37,218 nt of DNA from Leptolyngbyaceae cyanobacterium RM1_1_2 (GCA_012032345.1 JAAUQI010000051.1:1-37218); one strand, 5' to 3'; shown: positions 24,005 through 33,329, counted from the stretch's first letter. The notes: generated by a model not told the origin, from the letters alone. Made by a program: numbers and translations.

Positions 24005-24311
24005 CAGGTCGAGATAAGCTCCATCGCTCTGCTGAGGCTTGTAGCACTGGGTTAGTCTTTGATTATTTTAGAAGCGATTTTGTAGAAGCGGCAGCGATCG
24101 CCCCGTTTGCACGCAAAGCTTAAGATATGACAGAGGACAGAGCAGGCTCAGCCGCCTGTCTTTGCTCATATTCCTTAACATCTTCAAATTTAGACTTAGA
24201 CACTCGATATTATGTTGATTGCCCCTTCTCTCGCTAGGATCTAGATCCAGTTCTTTGGCTGAGACGTCAACAATAGCCTTTCAGGAAGCAAAATATTAGC
24301 CCTCATAGGAG
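24005..24311. other. Intergenic region before hemL
   Basis: This is the 307-bp divergent gap between the J-domain gene and hemL. I see no gene or RNA. It includes a HIP1-like GCGATCG and a palindromic GGATCTAGATCC at 24238-24249. AGGAG at 24307-24311 is the ribosome site of hemL. Promoters for both genes must lie here, but none stands out. Confidence 0.5.
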
Positions 24312-25619
24312 ATGACCTTGATTACTACAACACCTTTGAAAACCACAAAATCAGAAGAAATCTTTGCGGCTGCTCAGAACTTGATGCCGGGGGGCGTTAA
24401 TTCTCCAGTAAGAGCCTTTAAGTCAGTGGGGGGGCAGCCCATTGTATTTGACCATGTCAAAGGTGCTTACATTTGGGATGTCGATGGCAATCAGTACATA
24501 GACTATGTTGGGACGTGGGGGCCTGCCATCTGTGGTCATGCTCATCCTGAGGTTCTACAGGCTCTTACGGCAGCCTTAGAAAAAGGGACTAGCTTTGGCG
24601 CACCTTGCTACTTAGAAAACGTGCTAGCAGAGATGGTAATCGAGGCGGTTCCCAGCATCGAAATGGTGCGTTTCGTCAACTCTGGCACCGAAGCCTGTAT
24701 GGCAGTACTCCGTTTGATGCGGGCTTTTACAGGACGTGACAAACTTTTGAAGTTTGAAGGTTGCTACCACGGTCATGCCGATATGTTTTTAGTCAAGGCA
24801 GGCTCTGGAGTGGCAACGTTAGGATTACCTGACTCCCCCGGCGTGCCAAAAGCGGTCACCAGCGCGACTTTAACAGCTCCCTACAACGATTTGGAGGCGG
24901 TCAAAAAGATTTTTGCTGCCAATAAAGGGGAAATTGCCGGAGTGATTTTAGAGCCTGTGGTAGGTAATTCTGGATTTATCCTGCCGGATGCCGGATTTTT
25001 GGAGGGTCTGCGAGAGATTACTCAAGAAGATGGCTCCCTACTAGTTTTTGACGAGGTGATGACTGGCTTTCGGATTGCCTACGGCGGCGCTCAGGAAAAG
25101 TTTGGCGTAACGCCTGATTTGACCACATTGGGCAAAGTCATCGGGGGTGGCTTGCCTGTAGGTGCCTATGGCGGTCGGCGCGACATTATGGAAATGGTAG
25201 CGCCTGCTGGCCCCATGTACCAGGCCGGAACATTGTCAGGTAACCCATTAGCAATGACGGCTGGCATTAAAACGCTAGAGCTGCTGCAGCGTGCTGGCAT
25301 CTACGAGCAGCTTGAGCAGCGAACTCGTGAGCTTAGTCAAGGGTTGCTCAAAGCCGCTCAGGAGGCCGGACATAAAGTTTGCGGTGGCAGCCTGAGTGCG
25401 ATGTTTGGCCTGTTTTTTACAGCAGGGCCGGTGCATAACTACGAAGATGCTAAGCAGTCGGATTTGCAAAAGTTTGGACGCTTTCATCGTGGCATGTTAG
25501 AGCGGGGAATTTACTTAGCCCCCTCTCAATTTGAGGCAGGCTTTACCTCACTCGCCCATACTGAATCAGACGTTGCTAAAACGGTTGCTGCTGCCCAAGA
25601 AGTTTTTGCTAATCTCTAG
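24312..25619 (+). CDS. hemL: Glutamate-1-semialdehyde 2,1-aminomutase
   Basis: The protein has 435 residues and makes 5-aminolevulinate from glutamate-1-semialdehyde, the start of chlorophyll, haem and bilin synthesis. [20 protein letters not shown] opens the PLP-enzyme core. [25 protein letters not shown] and [10 protein letters not shown] are family blocks, and the PLP Lys is near residue 274 in [16 protein letters not shown]. The start is open to question: AGGAG (24307-24311) abuts the ATG, with no spacer, while a TTG at 24318 sits six nt behind it and would give the N-terminus [16 protein letters not shown], similar to other cyanobacterial HemL. Confidence 0.96.
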   Translation: MTLITTTPLKTTKSEEIFAAAQNLMPGGVNSPVRAFKSVGGQPIVFDHVKGAYIWDVDGNQYIDYVGTWGPAICGHAHPEVLQALTAALEKGTSFGAPCYLENVLAEMVIEAVPSIEMVRFVNSGTEACMAVLRLMRAFTGRDKLLKFEGCYHGHADMFLVKAGSGVATLGLPDSPGVPKAVTSATLTAPYNDLEAVKKIFAANKGEIAGVILEPVVGNSGFILPDAGFLEGLREITQEDGSLLVFDEVMTGFRIAYGGAQEKFGVTPDLTTLGKVIGGGLPVGAYGGRRDIMEMVAPAGPMYQAGTLSGNPLAMTAGIKTLELLQRAGIYEQLEQRTRELSQGLLKAAQEAGHKVCGGSLSAMFGLFFTAGPVHNYEDAKQSDLQKFGRFHRGMLERGIYLAPSQFEAGFTSLAHTESDVAKTVAAAQEVFANL

Positions 25620-25655
25620 CAGGTAGCCACGGCAGTTCCACAACTAGAAACTGAG

Positions 25656-25723
25656 GTTAGCACTGAAGTGCTAACTACGAGCAAAAATTAGGGTTTGTAG
25701 TCAGGGCTTTAGCACTGAAGTGC
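25656..25723. repeat. Palindromic REP-like repeat pair after hemL
   Basis: GTTAGCACT-GA-AGTGCTAAC at 25656-25675 is a 9-bp-arm palindrome. The core AGCACTGAAGTGC recurs at 25711-25723, 52 bp on. The pair may be a REP element of the kind scattered in cyanobacterial intergenic DNA, or a tandem 3'-end hairpin for hemL. Confidence 0.6.
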
Positions 25724-25730
25724 GGGGTTA

Positions 25731-25758
25731 ATAAAAAAGGGCAGATTAGTCTGCCCTT
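25731..25758 (-). terminator. Rho-independent terminator of the sigma factor gene
   Basis: AAGGGCAGA (25737-25745), loop TTAG, TCTGCCCTT (25750-25758). On the minus strand this is a perfect 9-bp stem with a tetraloop running into a T-run (opposite A residues 25733-25738), 36 nt after the sigma factor stop. Confidence 0.9.
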
Positions 25759-25793
25759 GAGTAGCTATCTGACCATACTGAAAGCAAAAACGG

Positions 25794-27059
25794 CTAGCCC
25801 AGCGCCTCTAGATAGTCGCGGACGCGGTTGCGACGCTTGGGCTGTCGCAGCTTCTGTAGCGCTTTGGACTCAATTTGACGTACCCGCTCTCGTGAGAGGT
25901 CAAGTGCCCGACCAATTTCAGCCAGGGAGTAGGGAGTACCATCGCCTAGACCAAAGCGCATCTGAATAACTTCCTGTTCGCGGGTGGTTAGGTCAGAGAG
26001 TAGCTGCTGCAGGTCGCGGCGCAGAGCTTCGCGCATCAGGCTTTCTTCGGGAGAAATGCTGTCAGTTTCTAGCAGATCGCCAAGTTCAGTGTCACGATCT
26101 TTGCCTACCTTGGTTTCAAGTGAAACCGAACGGGGTACCCGCAGCAGGACTTCTCTTACCTGCGGTGGCGTCATCTCTAGCTCTTTGGCAATATCTTCTA
26201 CCGTTGGGGTGCGACCTTGGTCTTGGGAAAGCTTGCGCTGGGCTTTTTTAATCTTGTTGAGCTTTTCTGTAATGTGAACAGGAAGCCGAATGGTGCGGCT
26301 TTGGGTGGCGATCGCTCGCGTGATCCCCTGCCTGATCCACCAGTAGGCATAGGTGCTAAAACGGTAGCCCTTGGTGGGGTCAAACTTTTCGACCGCCCGC
26401 TCTAGTCCCAGAGTGCCTTCCTGGATCAGGTCAAGTAGCTCCAAGCCTCGATTTTGATATTTCTTAGCTACCGATACGACAAGCCTCAGGTTGGCTTTGA
26501 TCATGTGCTCTTTGGCACGAATTCCTTCAGCGATCGCCTGATCAAGCTCTTTGACGCTGATGGCTGCGAGTTCAGCCCACTTCTGTTTGCCCTGGATAAG
26601 AAGCGGCTTTAGCTCGGTGACCGAAATATTGGCTTCACGCGACCATCGCTCTAGGGAAGGTCGATGGCTTAGATGAGAAGTGAGGCGATCGTGGGTTTCC
26701 ATCAGAGCTACATAAGTCTGTAGCAGGTCGCCTTGGACTTCAGCCGACTGGGTACGTAATTCAAGCAGTTGCATGTAGCGCTGTACAAGCTGAGCTTCTG
26801 AGACTTCTTCATCCCGTCGTAGCAGCCTGACTCTGCCAATTTCTTGCAAATAAAGGCGTACAAGGTCAGTGGTACGGCGAGCACCGGCTTTGTGAGCGAC
26901 TAGCTCTTCGGCAACCTGATTGAGTTCAGCCTCATCGAAACTGGCCAGAGAGAAATCTTCAGCAGCGTCGTCACTACTGACTTTTTCTAGGTCAACGGCA
27001 GAGGGATCGCGATCAGTATCTAAACGCTCTGCGGCTTGAAAATAAGGGGTAGCTATCAT
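25794..27059 (-). CDS. sigC: Group-2 sigma-70 factor, probably SigC
   Basis: The protein has 421 residues. Region 1.2 is TTDLVRLYLQEIGRVRLL; region 2 has LRLVVSVAKKYQNRGLELLD and FSTYAYWWIRQGITRAIATQ, the -10-recognition and melting helix; region 3 follows. Region 4 has QEVIQMRFGLGDG and the -35-binding helix ALDLSRERVRQIESKALQKL. The phrase RRDEEVSEAQLVQRYMQLLE in the first 110 residues resembles SigC rather than SigA, and the acidic N-terminal domain is short. SigC has been linked to stationary phase, heat and nitrogen or carbon status in other cyanobacteria. Subgroup assignment is by memory of motifs. The gene has its own terminator. Confidence 0.7.
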   Translation of the reverse strand: MIATPYFQAAERLDTDRDPSAVDLEKVSSDDAAEDFSLASFDEAELNQVAEELVAHKAGARRTTDLVRLYLQEIGRVRLLRRDEEVSEAQLVQRYMQLLELRTQSAEVQGDLLQTYVALMETHDRLTSHLSHRPSLERWSREANISVTELKPLLIQGKQKWAELAAISVKELDQAIAEGIRAKEHMIKANLRLVVSVAKKYQNRGLELLDLIQEGTLGLERAVEKFDPTKGYRFSTYAYWWIRQGITRAIATQSRTIRLPVHITEKLNKIKKAQRKLSQDQGRTPTVEDIAKELEMTPPQVREVLLRVPRSVSLETKVGKDRDTELGDLLETDSISPEESLMREALRRDLQQLLSDLTTREQEVIQMRFGLGDGTPYSLAEIGRALDLSRERVRQIESKALQKLRQPKRRNRVRDYLEALG

Positions 27060-27319
27060 GGCGACTGCTTTCAGTTGCTCCAGTTTGGCTAATAAGATCT
27101 CGCGGGGCCAGCCTTAGGGCTAGGGTGCCCATGTATTTAGACTAGCGATCAAACGGTTAAAGTTCCGTCTGTGGTCGCAGCTTAAACAATTAACGGGGAA
27201 GAAGTCGGGAATAAATAAAGACTGAGTAAAGCCTTATCCACAAACTGCTTTGGGTCTGATGCAGACCTGATTAAGAGCTACAGATGTAATCCGCAGAATT
27301 CCGGAGAAATCAAATCTGT

Positions 27320-30300
27320 TTAAGCTTCGTCAATGATGGCGCTGCGATCGAGCAGCAGCAGATTACGCAGCTGGTCGGAGTCAAATTCTGTGAGCCACTG
27401 CTCTCCTGAGCTAACGACCTGTTCGGAAAGAGCTTTTTTGCTTTCGATTAGCTCATGGATGCGTTCTTCTAGGGTGCCTGTACAGACAAATTTGTGTACC
27501 TGTACGTTGCGAGTCTGACCAATCCGAAAGGCGCGGTCAGTAGCCTGGTTCTCAACGGCTGGGTTCCACCAGCGATCGAAGTGAAAAACATGATTGGCAC
27601 GCGTCAGATTGAGGCCAACCCCGCCAGCTTTAAGGGACAGAATGAAGATCTTGGGGCCGTTGGGATCGTGCTGAAAGCGATCCACCATCGCGTCTCGCTG
27701 CTTTTGCGAGGTGCTGCCGTAGAGAAACAGGGTTTCCTGGCCCAGATAGCTCTCTAAATGAGCTTTCAGCAGTTTGCCCCATTCCGAAAACTGGGTAAAA
27801 ATCAGGGCGCGATCGCCTTCTGCAATCAGTTCTTCTAGCATTTCATCAAGGCGCATCAGCTTGGCTGAGCGATTGACTTTGCCTAAGCTCTTCTGCTTAA
27901 GGAACTGGGCTGGATGGTTACAAATCTGCTTGAGCTTCACCAGCAGCGACAAAATTAGGCCGTGACGTTGAATGCCTTCTGTTTCTTCAATTGCCGCTAA
28001 AGAAGCATCTACGGTTTGCTGGTAGAGGCTGGCCTGCTCTGTGGTCAGGCCGCAGAATACCGTCATTTCCTGCTTTTCGGGTAGCTCCTGGATAATACTG
28101 CGATCGGTTTTAAGCCGCCGTAAGATAAAAGGCTGTACCAGCGATCGCAGCGTTTTCAGCGAAGCCGTGTCGCCATAGCGCTCAATGGGTGTGGCAAAGC
28201 GCCGCTGAAAGAAATTACGAGGCCCCAGATAGGCCGGGTTCAAAAAGTCTAAGATCGACCACAGCTCAGAGAGTCGGTTTTCCACTGGGGTACCCGTCAG
28301 GGCAATGCGAAAGTCAGCTTCAATTTCTCGGACGGCTTGAGACTGTTTGGCTTCAGGATTTTTGATATTTTGGGCCTCGTCTAGAACTAGGCCCTGCCAG
28401 CTGACTGCTTTAAAGGCTTTAGTATTCCGGTAAATCAAAGCGTAGCTGGTAATGACTAAGTCAGCCTCAGAGGCTGCTTTGACAAAGTTTTTGCCGTGAG
28501 GCCGCTTGTCGCCGTGATAAACCAGCGTTTGCAATTTTGGCCCAAACCGTCGCACCTCGCGCTCCCAGTTGCCAATCACCGAGGTCGGACAAACCAGCAG
28601 CGTCGGCTGTTCCAGCAGGTTGTTTTCGCGCAGATGAAGCAAAAAAGCAATGAGCTGAACGGTTTTTCCTAAGCCCATATCATCAGCCAGACAGGCCCCC
28701 AAGCCCCACTGCTCCAGGAAGGCCAGCCACGCTACGCCTCTGGCCTGATAGGGGCGTAGCTGACCCACAAAACCTGCGGGTTCAGTAATTGGAGTGAGAG
28801 TTTGATTGCCAGTAGTCAGCGTCTTGATTAATTCCTGCAGCGCCCCTGAAGCCTCAAAACTTACTACCGGGAGCTTTTCAATCATCTGGGTATCGCCTGT
28901 ACTAATGCGCAGCGCGTCTTCTACGGAAAAGCTCATTTGCTCAGGCCGCTGCTTGAAAAAGCTTTGGGCCGCTTTGACATCTTGAGGTCGGAGTTCTACC
29001 CACTTACCGTTGACTTCGACTAGCGGCGACTGCTTTGAAATCAGCTCCTGAAACTCTTGTAGAGAGAGGGTTTCTCCAGCTAAGGTTAGTTCCCACTGAA
29101 AGTTCAGCAGGCTTTGTAAACCCAATTTTTGCCGCTGTTTGCGCTGGGGAGCCTCAGCTCGAATACTCAGACCCAAACGGTTGTCCAGATCGGCCTGCTG
29201 ACTCACCAGACCAGGGGGCAAAATCACCCCAAAGCCGCTGTCTAACAGCCGCCAAGCCGCAGCCTTGATGAACTCAAAAGCCTGAATTGGATCCAGCAGA
29301 CAAACCTGAGGCCGCTGGGTTTGCAGACTGTCGTGGATGGGCTGGTACAGCCGTGCGGCCCGCCCCAGTCCAGCCAAAAAATTTTCTTGCGGATTTTCTA
29401 GTGCCCGCTCCTGGTAGTAGAGCGTGTCTACCGGATTTTCCCAAATAGTAGTGGCCTCTAGCAAAACGTCGGCTGCGTCAGTAGCCTGCATACAGTAGTG
29501 CAGCTGCCAGTCTTCGGTGCCTGAGGTGGGCGGCTCTAGCACGAAGCAGGTACGAAAGGCTGCTGTTTGACCCGCTTGCAGATTCTGTAGCGGGGCTGTC
29601 CAAGTGGCGATCGCTTCCTGAAATCTAAGTCCTGCTAGCAGATAGGCTTCAAACTTACCCTCAGGACTGCCTAGCGCGCTTAGCCACTCACTCACGGGAA
29701 TATCACTGTCAACTGGAATGTTAGCTGGCATGGGCTGACCTTGAGCAATCGCTTTAACCTGAGTGTTGACTAAAGTAGCTAAAAAGCTCAACAGCAGATC
29801 TTGCGGCTCGGCTAGGAGGTCGATCGCGCCGTTAGTTTCCAATGTAACAGACTGATAGGCGCGATTCACAGCAGGCATTTGCTGCGTGTAGGTGCGTAGC
29901 CGACCCTGATCGATGGCGCTATCTAATAGCAGTTGCCAACTGGCAATCGCGCCACTCGCAACCGGGTAAACTTCGGGCAAAAACTTAGCCCGTGCCAGCA
30001 GATCTAAAACCCAGCGGGTGATATGCGACCAATAGCAGAGATCAGAGCCGATGGCGGTGACTTCTAACATAGCTGGCCCCAGCGGCAGGCTGCTTAAAAA
30101 GGTCAGGGTTTCAGCAGCACTGAGCTGAAACCCTTCTACTTGCCAAAGAAAGAGGGCTGAGTGAGTCAGGTCAGACTCAGCTAGATCTGCCGCATTTGAG
30201 AGCTGCGGTAAAAAAGTATCAGGCTGGTAGTGAGTCGGTAAAGCAACTACCTGCGATCGCCAGCACCCAAATTGGGTACTGGATGGAGGAGTCACAGGTC

Positions 30301-30577
30301 TGACAGCCCGTTGACGACCTGCCGTTTTGTTAACTGTAGGATTAGCAGCCTGAAATACAGCAGAGGGTACTTGAAAGAGAGGCTCTGGCTTACCTGTTTG
30401 CTCCGAGCGCCGGGTAGAGGACTTGAGAAAGCCAATAAGCTCGTCTGGGGTCATGCCGTAGGGATGGCTGGGAATGCGCTCTGACTGAACTTTGGCTGTT
30501 TCGAGATGTCGCCAAGTTTCTCCCCAAACAAAGAAGCAGTGGTCTTGTGCTAGCCAATTGCCGTGTAAAATCGCCAT
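27320..30577 (-). CDS. SNF2/HepA-family DNA-dependent ATPase
   Basis: The protein has 1085 residues. The N-terminal 550 residues are the bacterial SNF2-associated domain with HFLVWGETW-type opening and LLSFLATLVNTQV-like helices. The ATPase part starts near GFVGQLRPYQARGVAWLAFL. Walker A is DDMGLGKTVQ, Walker B is LVLDEAQNIK, and motif III is ALTGTPVENRLSELWSIL. Helicase C has IFTQFSEW, then LKAGGVGLNLTRANHVFHFD and QATDRAFRIGQ. Related proteins remodel RNA polymerase or protein-DNA complexes (RapA, HepA), with HepA linked to heterocyst polysaccharide in Anabaena. It cannot be assigned further. The gene is transcribed toward sigC and separated from it by 260 bp. Confidence 0.92.
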   Translation of the reverse strand: MAILHGNWLAQDHCFFVWGETWRHLETAKVQSERIPSHPYGMTPDELIGFLKSSTRRSEQTGKPEPLFQVPSAVFQAANPTVNKTAGRQRAVRPVTPPSSTQFGCWRSQVVALPTHYQPDTFLPQLSNAADLAESDLTHSALFLWQVEGFQLSAAETLTFLSSLPLGPAMLEVTAIGSDLCYWSHITRWVLDLLARAKFLPEVYPVASGAIASWQLLLDSAIDQGRLRTYTQQMPAVNRAYQSVTLETNGAIDLLAEPQDLLLSFLATLVNTQVKAIAQGQPMPANIPVDSDIPVSEWLSALGSPEGKFEAYLLAGLRFQEAIATWTAPLQNLQAGQTAAFRTCFVLEPPTSGTEDWQLHYCMQATDAADVLLEATTIWENPVDTLYYQERALENPQENFLAGLGRAARLYQPIHDSLQTQRPQVCLLDPIQAFEFIKAAAWRLLDSGFGVILPPGLVSQQADLDNRLGLSIRAEAPQRKQRQKLGLQSLLNFQWELTLAGETLSLQEFQELISKQSPLVEVNGKWVELRPQDVKAAQSFFKQRPEQMSFSVEDALRISTGDTQMIEKLPVVSFEASGALQELIKTLTTGNQTLTPITEPAGFVGQLRPYQARGVAWLAFLEQWGLGACLADDMGLGKTVQLIAFLLHLRENNLLEQPTLLVCPTSVIGNWEREVRRFGPKLQTLVYHGDKRPHGKNFVKAASEADLVITSYALIYRNTKAFKAVSWQGLVLDEAQNIKNPEAKQSQAVREIEADFRIALTGTPVENRLSELWSILDFLNPAYLGPRNFFQRRFATPIERYGDTASLKTLRSLVQPFILRRLKTDRSIIQELPEKQEMTVFCGLTTEQASLYQQTVDASLAAIEETEGIQRHGLILSLLVKLKQICNHPAQFLKQKSLGKVNRSAKLMRLDEMLEELIAEGDRALIFTQFSEWGKLLKAHLESYLGQETLFLYGSTSQKQRDAMVDRFQHDPNGPKIFILSLKAGGVGLNLTRANHVFHFDRWWNPAVENQATDRAFRIGQTRNVQVHKFVCTGTLEERIHELIESKKALSEQVVSSGEQWLTEFDSDQLRNLLLLDRSAIIDEA

Positions 30578-30939
30578 GCGCAGTCAAATCATTAAAAAAG
30601 GGCAAACGGGTAGCCTTTAGAGGTCGTTGAGTGGAGTCGCCTTAAAGGTATCAGCTTCAACCGCTTTTGAACTCCTTGGCTGGGGGTAACTGAATAAAAA
30701 TTCTGCTGTCAGGTGCTGCTAGGGGGCTAGTAAAACAGGTGCTAAAATACCCAAAAATACACTTAGAAAGCTGGGTGTTGGAGTCTTTGCAATCTTCCTC
30801 TAGCGCCGTCACCTTTGCAATACTGGCCCTATTGTACAACCTGACCTGTCGTCGTGCGCTCAGCAGCATTTGCAAACGAAACTGTTTTGACAAACTCGGC
30901 ATCGGTACGACAAATTTTTGAGGTTAAAAAGCAAGCTTT
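30578..30939. other. Intergenic region between the SNF2 gene and hpxZ-like gene
   Basis: This is a 362-bp divergent gap. Short frames in it have poor composition and are rejected. It holds a perfect -35 TTGACA at 30887-30892, but the -10 (ACAAAT, 30910-30915) is weak; it could serve the downstream gene. No RNA gene is visible. Confidence 0.45.
30887..30915 (+). promoter_or_regulatory. Candidate promoter of the HpxZ-like gene
   Basis: TTGACA at 30887-30892 matches the -35 consensus. Seventeen nt later ACAAAT (30910-30915) is a poor -10. The ATG is at 30940. Confidence 0.3.
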
Positions 30940-31314
30940 ATGGAAATTAATTTGCCTGAAGTTGTTGAAGAGGTTAACGCTGCCTTTGAGCGCTATGAGC
31001 TGGCTTTGGTTAACAATGATGTGGACACGCTAAATCAGTTGTTTTGGCATCATCCCACCACAACTCGCTATGGGGCAACTGAAAACCTATATGGCTATGA
31101 AGCGATCGCTCAGTTTAGGGCAGCTCGAGCGACCCAAGGACTTAAGCGTAAGCTGACCCATACGGTAATTACAACTTATGGGCGAGACTTTGCCAGCGCT
31201 AACACCGAGTTTGAAAAGACCTCCGGTCAGCGAGGCCGACAAAGTCAAACCTGGATGCGCAGCATTGGAGGCTGGCGAGTCGTCAGCGCCCACGTTTCTT
31301 TTTTGTCAAACTGA
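30940..31314 (+). CDS. hpxZ: HpxZ-like protein (DUF3225, SnoaL-like fold)
   Basis: The protein has 124 residues, the family length. It begins [20 protein letters not shown] and contains [35 protein letters not shown] and a final [18 protein letters not shown]. That is the pattern of the oxalurate-catabolism protein HpxZ and the AtzH-type helpers, which have a SnoaL/NTF2 cone fold. In the known systems it helps an amidase that acts on oxalurate or allophanate. No amidase, HpxW or HpxY lies in this window, so the role here is uncertain. It is convergent with the LOG gene, ending 20 bp from its stop. Confidence 0.8.
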   Translation: MEINLPEVVEEVNAAFERYELALVNNDVDTLNQLFWHHPTTTRYGATENLYGYEAIAQFRAARATQGLKRKLTHTVITTYGRDFASANTEFEKTSGQRGRQSQTWMRSIGGWRVVSAHVSFLSN

Positions 31315-31333
31315 TGGCAAAAACCGGGCGAAA

Positions 31334-31957
31334 CTAGTCTGGCTTGTACCTGTGGTAGTTAAGGCAAAAAGTTTCGTTTCCGTTAGAAAAATTTTGATGA
31401 GTATCGCGCAGAATTTCAAAAGCCTGGTCGCAATTGTGAACTAAAAAGAGCAGCTCATAGTCCTTCGGGTCAATTAGCTGCTTCTGCAGCGGCCACTGTC
31501 GCACCCAGGCCAGCAGATCAGCCCACATTTCACCCACTAAGATAATTGGAATATTACAGATGTGCTCGACCTGCATGAGCTGCCAGGTATATACCATTTC
31601 TAGCAGTGTGCCCACGCCGCCGGGAGCCACAACGACGGCATTTGACAGGCTCATAAAGTGATCAAGACGATCAGAAAAGCGATCAAACTCTCGTTTGATA
31701 TCAACGTGATCGTTGACGCCTTCCTCAAAAGGCAGCTTGATGCTCAGACCGTAAGATTTGCTAGCCGGATCGGCCCTGCCTTCTTTGTGTCCCCGGTTGG
31801 CAGCTTCCATCAGACCAGGGCCGCCACCTGTGACCACGTCCATGCCTTCACGACCGAGCAGTCGGGCCAGACGGCGAACCTGCTCATAGATAGAATCGCC
31901 AGCATGAATACGAGCTGAGCCAAAAATGGCAACGCGAAAACGATCGGAGTCAAGCAT
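31334..31957 (-). CDS. LOG-family protein (cytokinin-riboside 5'-monophosphate phosphoribohydrolase-like)
   Basis: From the ATG at 31957 the protein has 207 residues; a TTG at 31996 adds 13. RVAIFGSARI opens a Rossmann fold. GGGPGLMEAANRGHKEG and PGGVGTLLEM are the LOG signature, with the catalytic Arg and Glu; SIKLPFEEGVNDHVDIKREF and FSDRLDHFM are the rest. The family was often misnamed lysine decarboxylase. Biochemically proven members cut the ribose-phosphate from cytokinin nucleotides or act on other nucleotide monophosphates. It is soluble and probably dimeric. There is no adjacent nucleotide gene. Confidence 0.9.
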   Translation of the reverse strand: MLDSDRFRVAIFGSARIHAGDSIYEQVRRLARLLGREGMDVVTGGGPGLMEAANRGHKEGRADPASKSYGLSIKLPFEEGVNDHVDIKREFDRFSDRLDHFMSLSNAVVVAPGGVGTLLEMVYTWQLMQVEHICNIPIILVGEMWADLLAWVRQWPLQKQLIDPKDYELLFLVHNCDQAFEILRDTHQNFSNGNETFCLNYHRYKPD

Positions 31958-32166
31958 AAAGGTTGTATGAAGCTTTGAGGGGTAAACAGGGTGCAATAAG
32001 CCTAGTACAGCCTATTACACCCTACCTCTAAATGATCCTCTACTCAGGATTATTCTCACAGTACGAGTTTATGCTCTGTCCTATCCGCGAACAGCTACCG
32101 CTGCGATCGCCTGAGCTGCCCCCTAAAAATTATTCAGGCTCGGGTTCGTGCAGCTAGCGCCTGTGA

Positions 32167-32403
32167 CTAGCGTTTATGACTAGGCATTAAAAATAGCCAG
32201 CTCACAAAGAAGAACGCGGCTGTAAATAGCTGAGCAATGTCTATGGCTGACAGATAGCCATCTGCAAAGGCGGCCAGCGTGCGATCGCTGATACCGAACA
32301 GCCAAGAGGCATTGCCAAAAGACCAGATACCAATTCTCAAGTATCGAATGAAATCATCCGGCATTTCTACAGCCCGGACGGCTTGATTAGGTTGTTGGCT
32401 CAT
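32167..32403 (-). CDS. Hypothetical small protein with a membrane segment, 78 residues
   Basis: I do not recognise a family. The N-terminal half is polar (MSQQPNQAVRAVEMPDDFIR), the middle has amphipathic SFGNASWLFGISDRTLAAF, and the C-terminal IAQLFTAAFFFVSWLFL is one clear membrane helix, followed by the basic MPSHKR, so the C-terminus is probably cytosolic. It has no signal peptide. It lies alone between the LOG gene and a repeat-bearing gap. Confidence 0.5.
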   Translation of the reverse strand: MSQQPNQAVRAVEMPDDFIRYLRIGIWSFGNASWLFGISDRTLAAFADGYLSAIDIAQLFTAAFFFVSWLFLMPSHKR

Positions 32404-32906
32404 TGTAAATAGTGCAAATAGGAAGATAATCGACGAAATTAACAGCCTTAAAGCCGTTAGATTCTAAGATTGCTAGATGTTTCACTGACCTTTTTGTCAG
32501 GCCAAAAGCCCATATGGCTCAGATGTACATGCTGTCAATTTAACCGTAACAAATTGCAACAATTTGCGCACTCTACCCCAAGCATTAATTTTTCAGCAGG
32601 TTCTTAACAGGTTTTAGAGGTCGTTTGAAAAGGAATAGGCTGTCACATTTAGCACTCAGAGATTCCCCCTAGGCCCATTGAAAAGGGGAATCCCGCTAAA
32701 TTCTCTTTGGAAAGAGGGAATTTAGCGGGATTAAAATAGCGATACCTCACAGAAAGCTTTCAAACCATCCTCTCAGCAAGACCGCTATTGTACGGGAAGC
32801 ATGTCACCTTTGTAGCAGAACAAATTTGCTACACTCTGGGCTGGTGGCCTCAAAACCTGGCTGAGGCTAGTAGACTAGCTTTGATTAGTTTCAAAGTGTT
32901 AATAGC
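32404..32906. other. 500-bp gap without a gene
   Basis: No gene is supported. The left part is AT-rich; the region 32661-32732 carries overlapping inverted repeats (listed separately). The remaining DNA up to 32906 shows no promoter I would defend. Confidence 0.5.
32661..32732. repeat. Nested alternative hairpins (MITE/REP-like)
   Basis: AATCCCGCTAAATTC (32689-32703) pairs perfectly over 15 bp with GAATTTAGCGGGATT (32718-32732), with TCTTT-GG-AAAGA in the loop as a further stem. GATTCCCC (32661-32668) can instead pair with GGGGAATC (32685-32692), which shares bases 32689-32692 of the first stem. The two structures exclude each other. Such sequences are often copies of a small mobile repeat. 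Confidence 0.75.
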
Positions 32907-33329
32907 ATGACTCAATCGGTAGACACAATTTTTGATCAAGCGATCAAACGCTATCAGTCTGGCGCGCCTGCGGAAGAGCTGATTCCAACTTTTAAGGAAA
33001 TTTGCGATCTTGCGCCCAAAAACAGTGCCGCTTGGACCTGTTTAGCCTGGCTTTGTCTACTGGCAGATAAGCCCAACGCCGCTCTCAAAGCGGCTCAAAA
33101 GGGTGTCAAGCTAGCCCCCCAAGATCCCCAGGCCCGAGTCAACCTGGCTATTGCCATGCTAGAAACGGGCAAGCCGGGGGTTCGTTCCCATGTAGAAACG
33201 GTGAAGCGCATGATTACTGCGATCGCAGAAATTCGACAGGAAATTGAGAGCAATTTTGAAGAAGGATTAAGGCGAAAACCAGATTGGCCCAGTTTACAGC
33301 GCGTTAAAAACTGGCTATTTGAAGGTTAG
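32907..33329 (+). CDS. TPR-type protein, 140 residues
   Basis: The product has 140 residues. The core SAAWTCLAWLCLLADKPNAA followed by LKAAQKGVKLAPQDPQARVN and LAIAMLETGK is two tetratricopeptide repeats of the usual W-LG-Y-A-P spacing. The first 40 residues are an extra helical cap (FDQAIKRYQSGAPAEELIPTF), and the tail (VETVKRMITAIAEIRQEIES, then FEEGLRRKPDWPSLQRVKNW) adds a long helix. It is a protein-interaction adaptor by fold. The partner is unknown. It has no membrane segment and its gene is alone. Confidence 0.75.
   Translation: MTQSVDTIFDQAIKRYQSGAPAEELIPTFKEICDLAPKNSAAWTCLAWLCLLADKPNAALKAAQKGVKLAPQDPQARVNLAIAMLETGKPGVRSHVETVKRMITAIAEIRQEIESNFEEGLRRKPDWPSLQRVKNWLFEG

Noticed and set aside
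27234-27242. Perfect DnaA box TTATCCACA in the sigC-SNF2 gap
   Set aside because: Only one box, with no AT-rich unwinding region, no dnaA or dnaN gene and no cluster of boxes, so an origin is not supported.
30657-30921. Two short frames in the SNF2-hpxZ gap (one per strand)
   Set aside because: Poor composition, no ribosome site, and both overlap the same DNA with promoter-like elements.
32034-32166. Possible small RNA before the LOG gene
   Set aside because: Only short imperfect repeats around CAGCT and a HIP1 site; no promoter or terminator pair.
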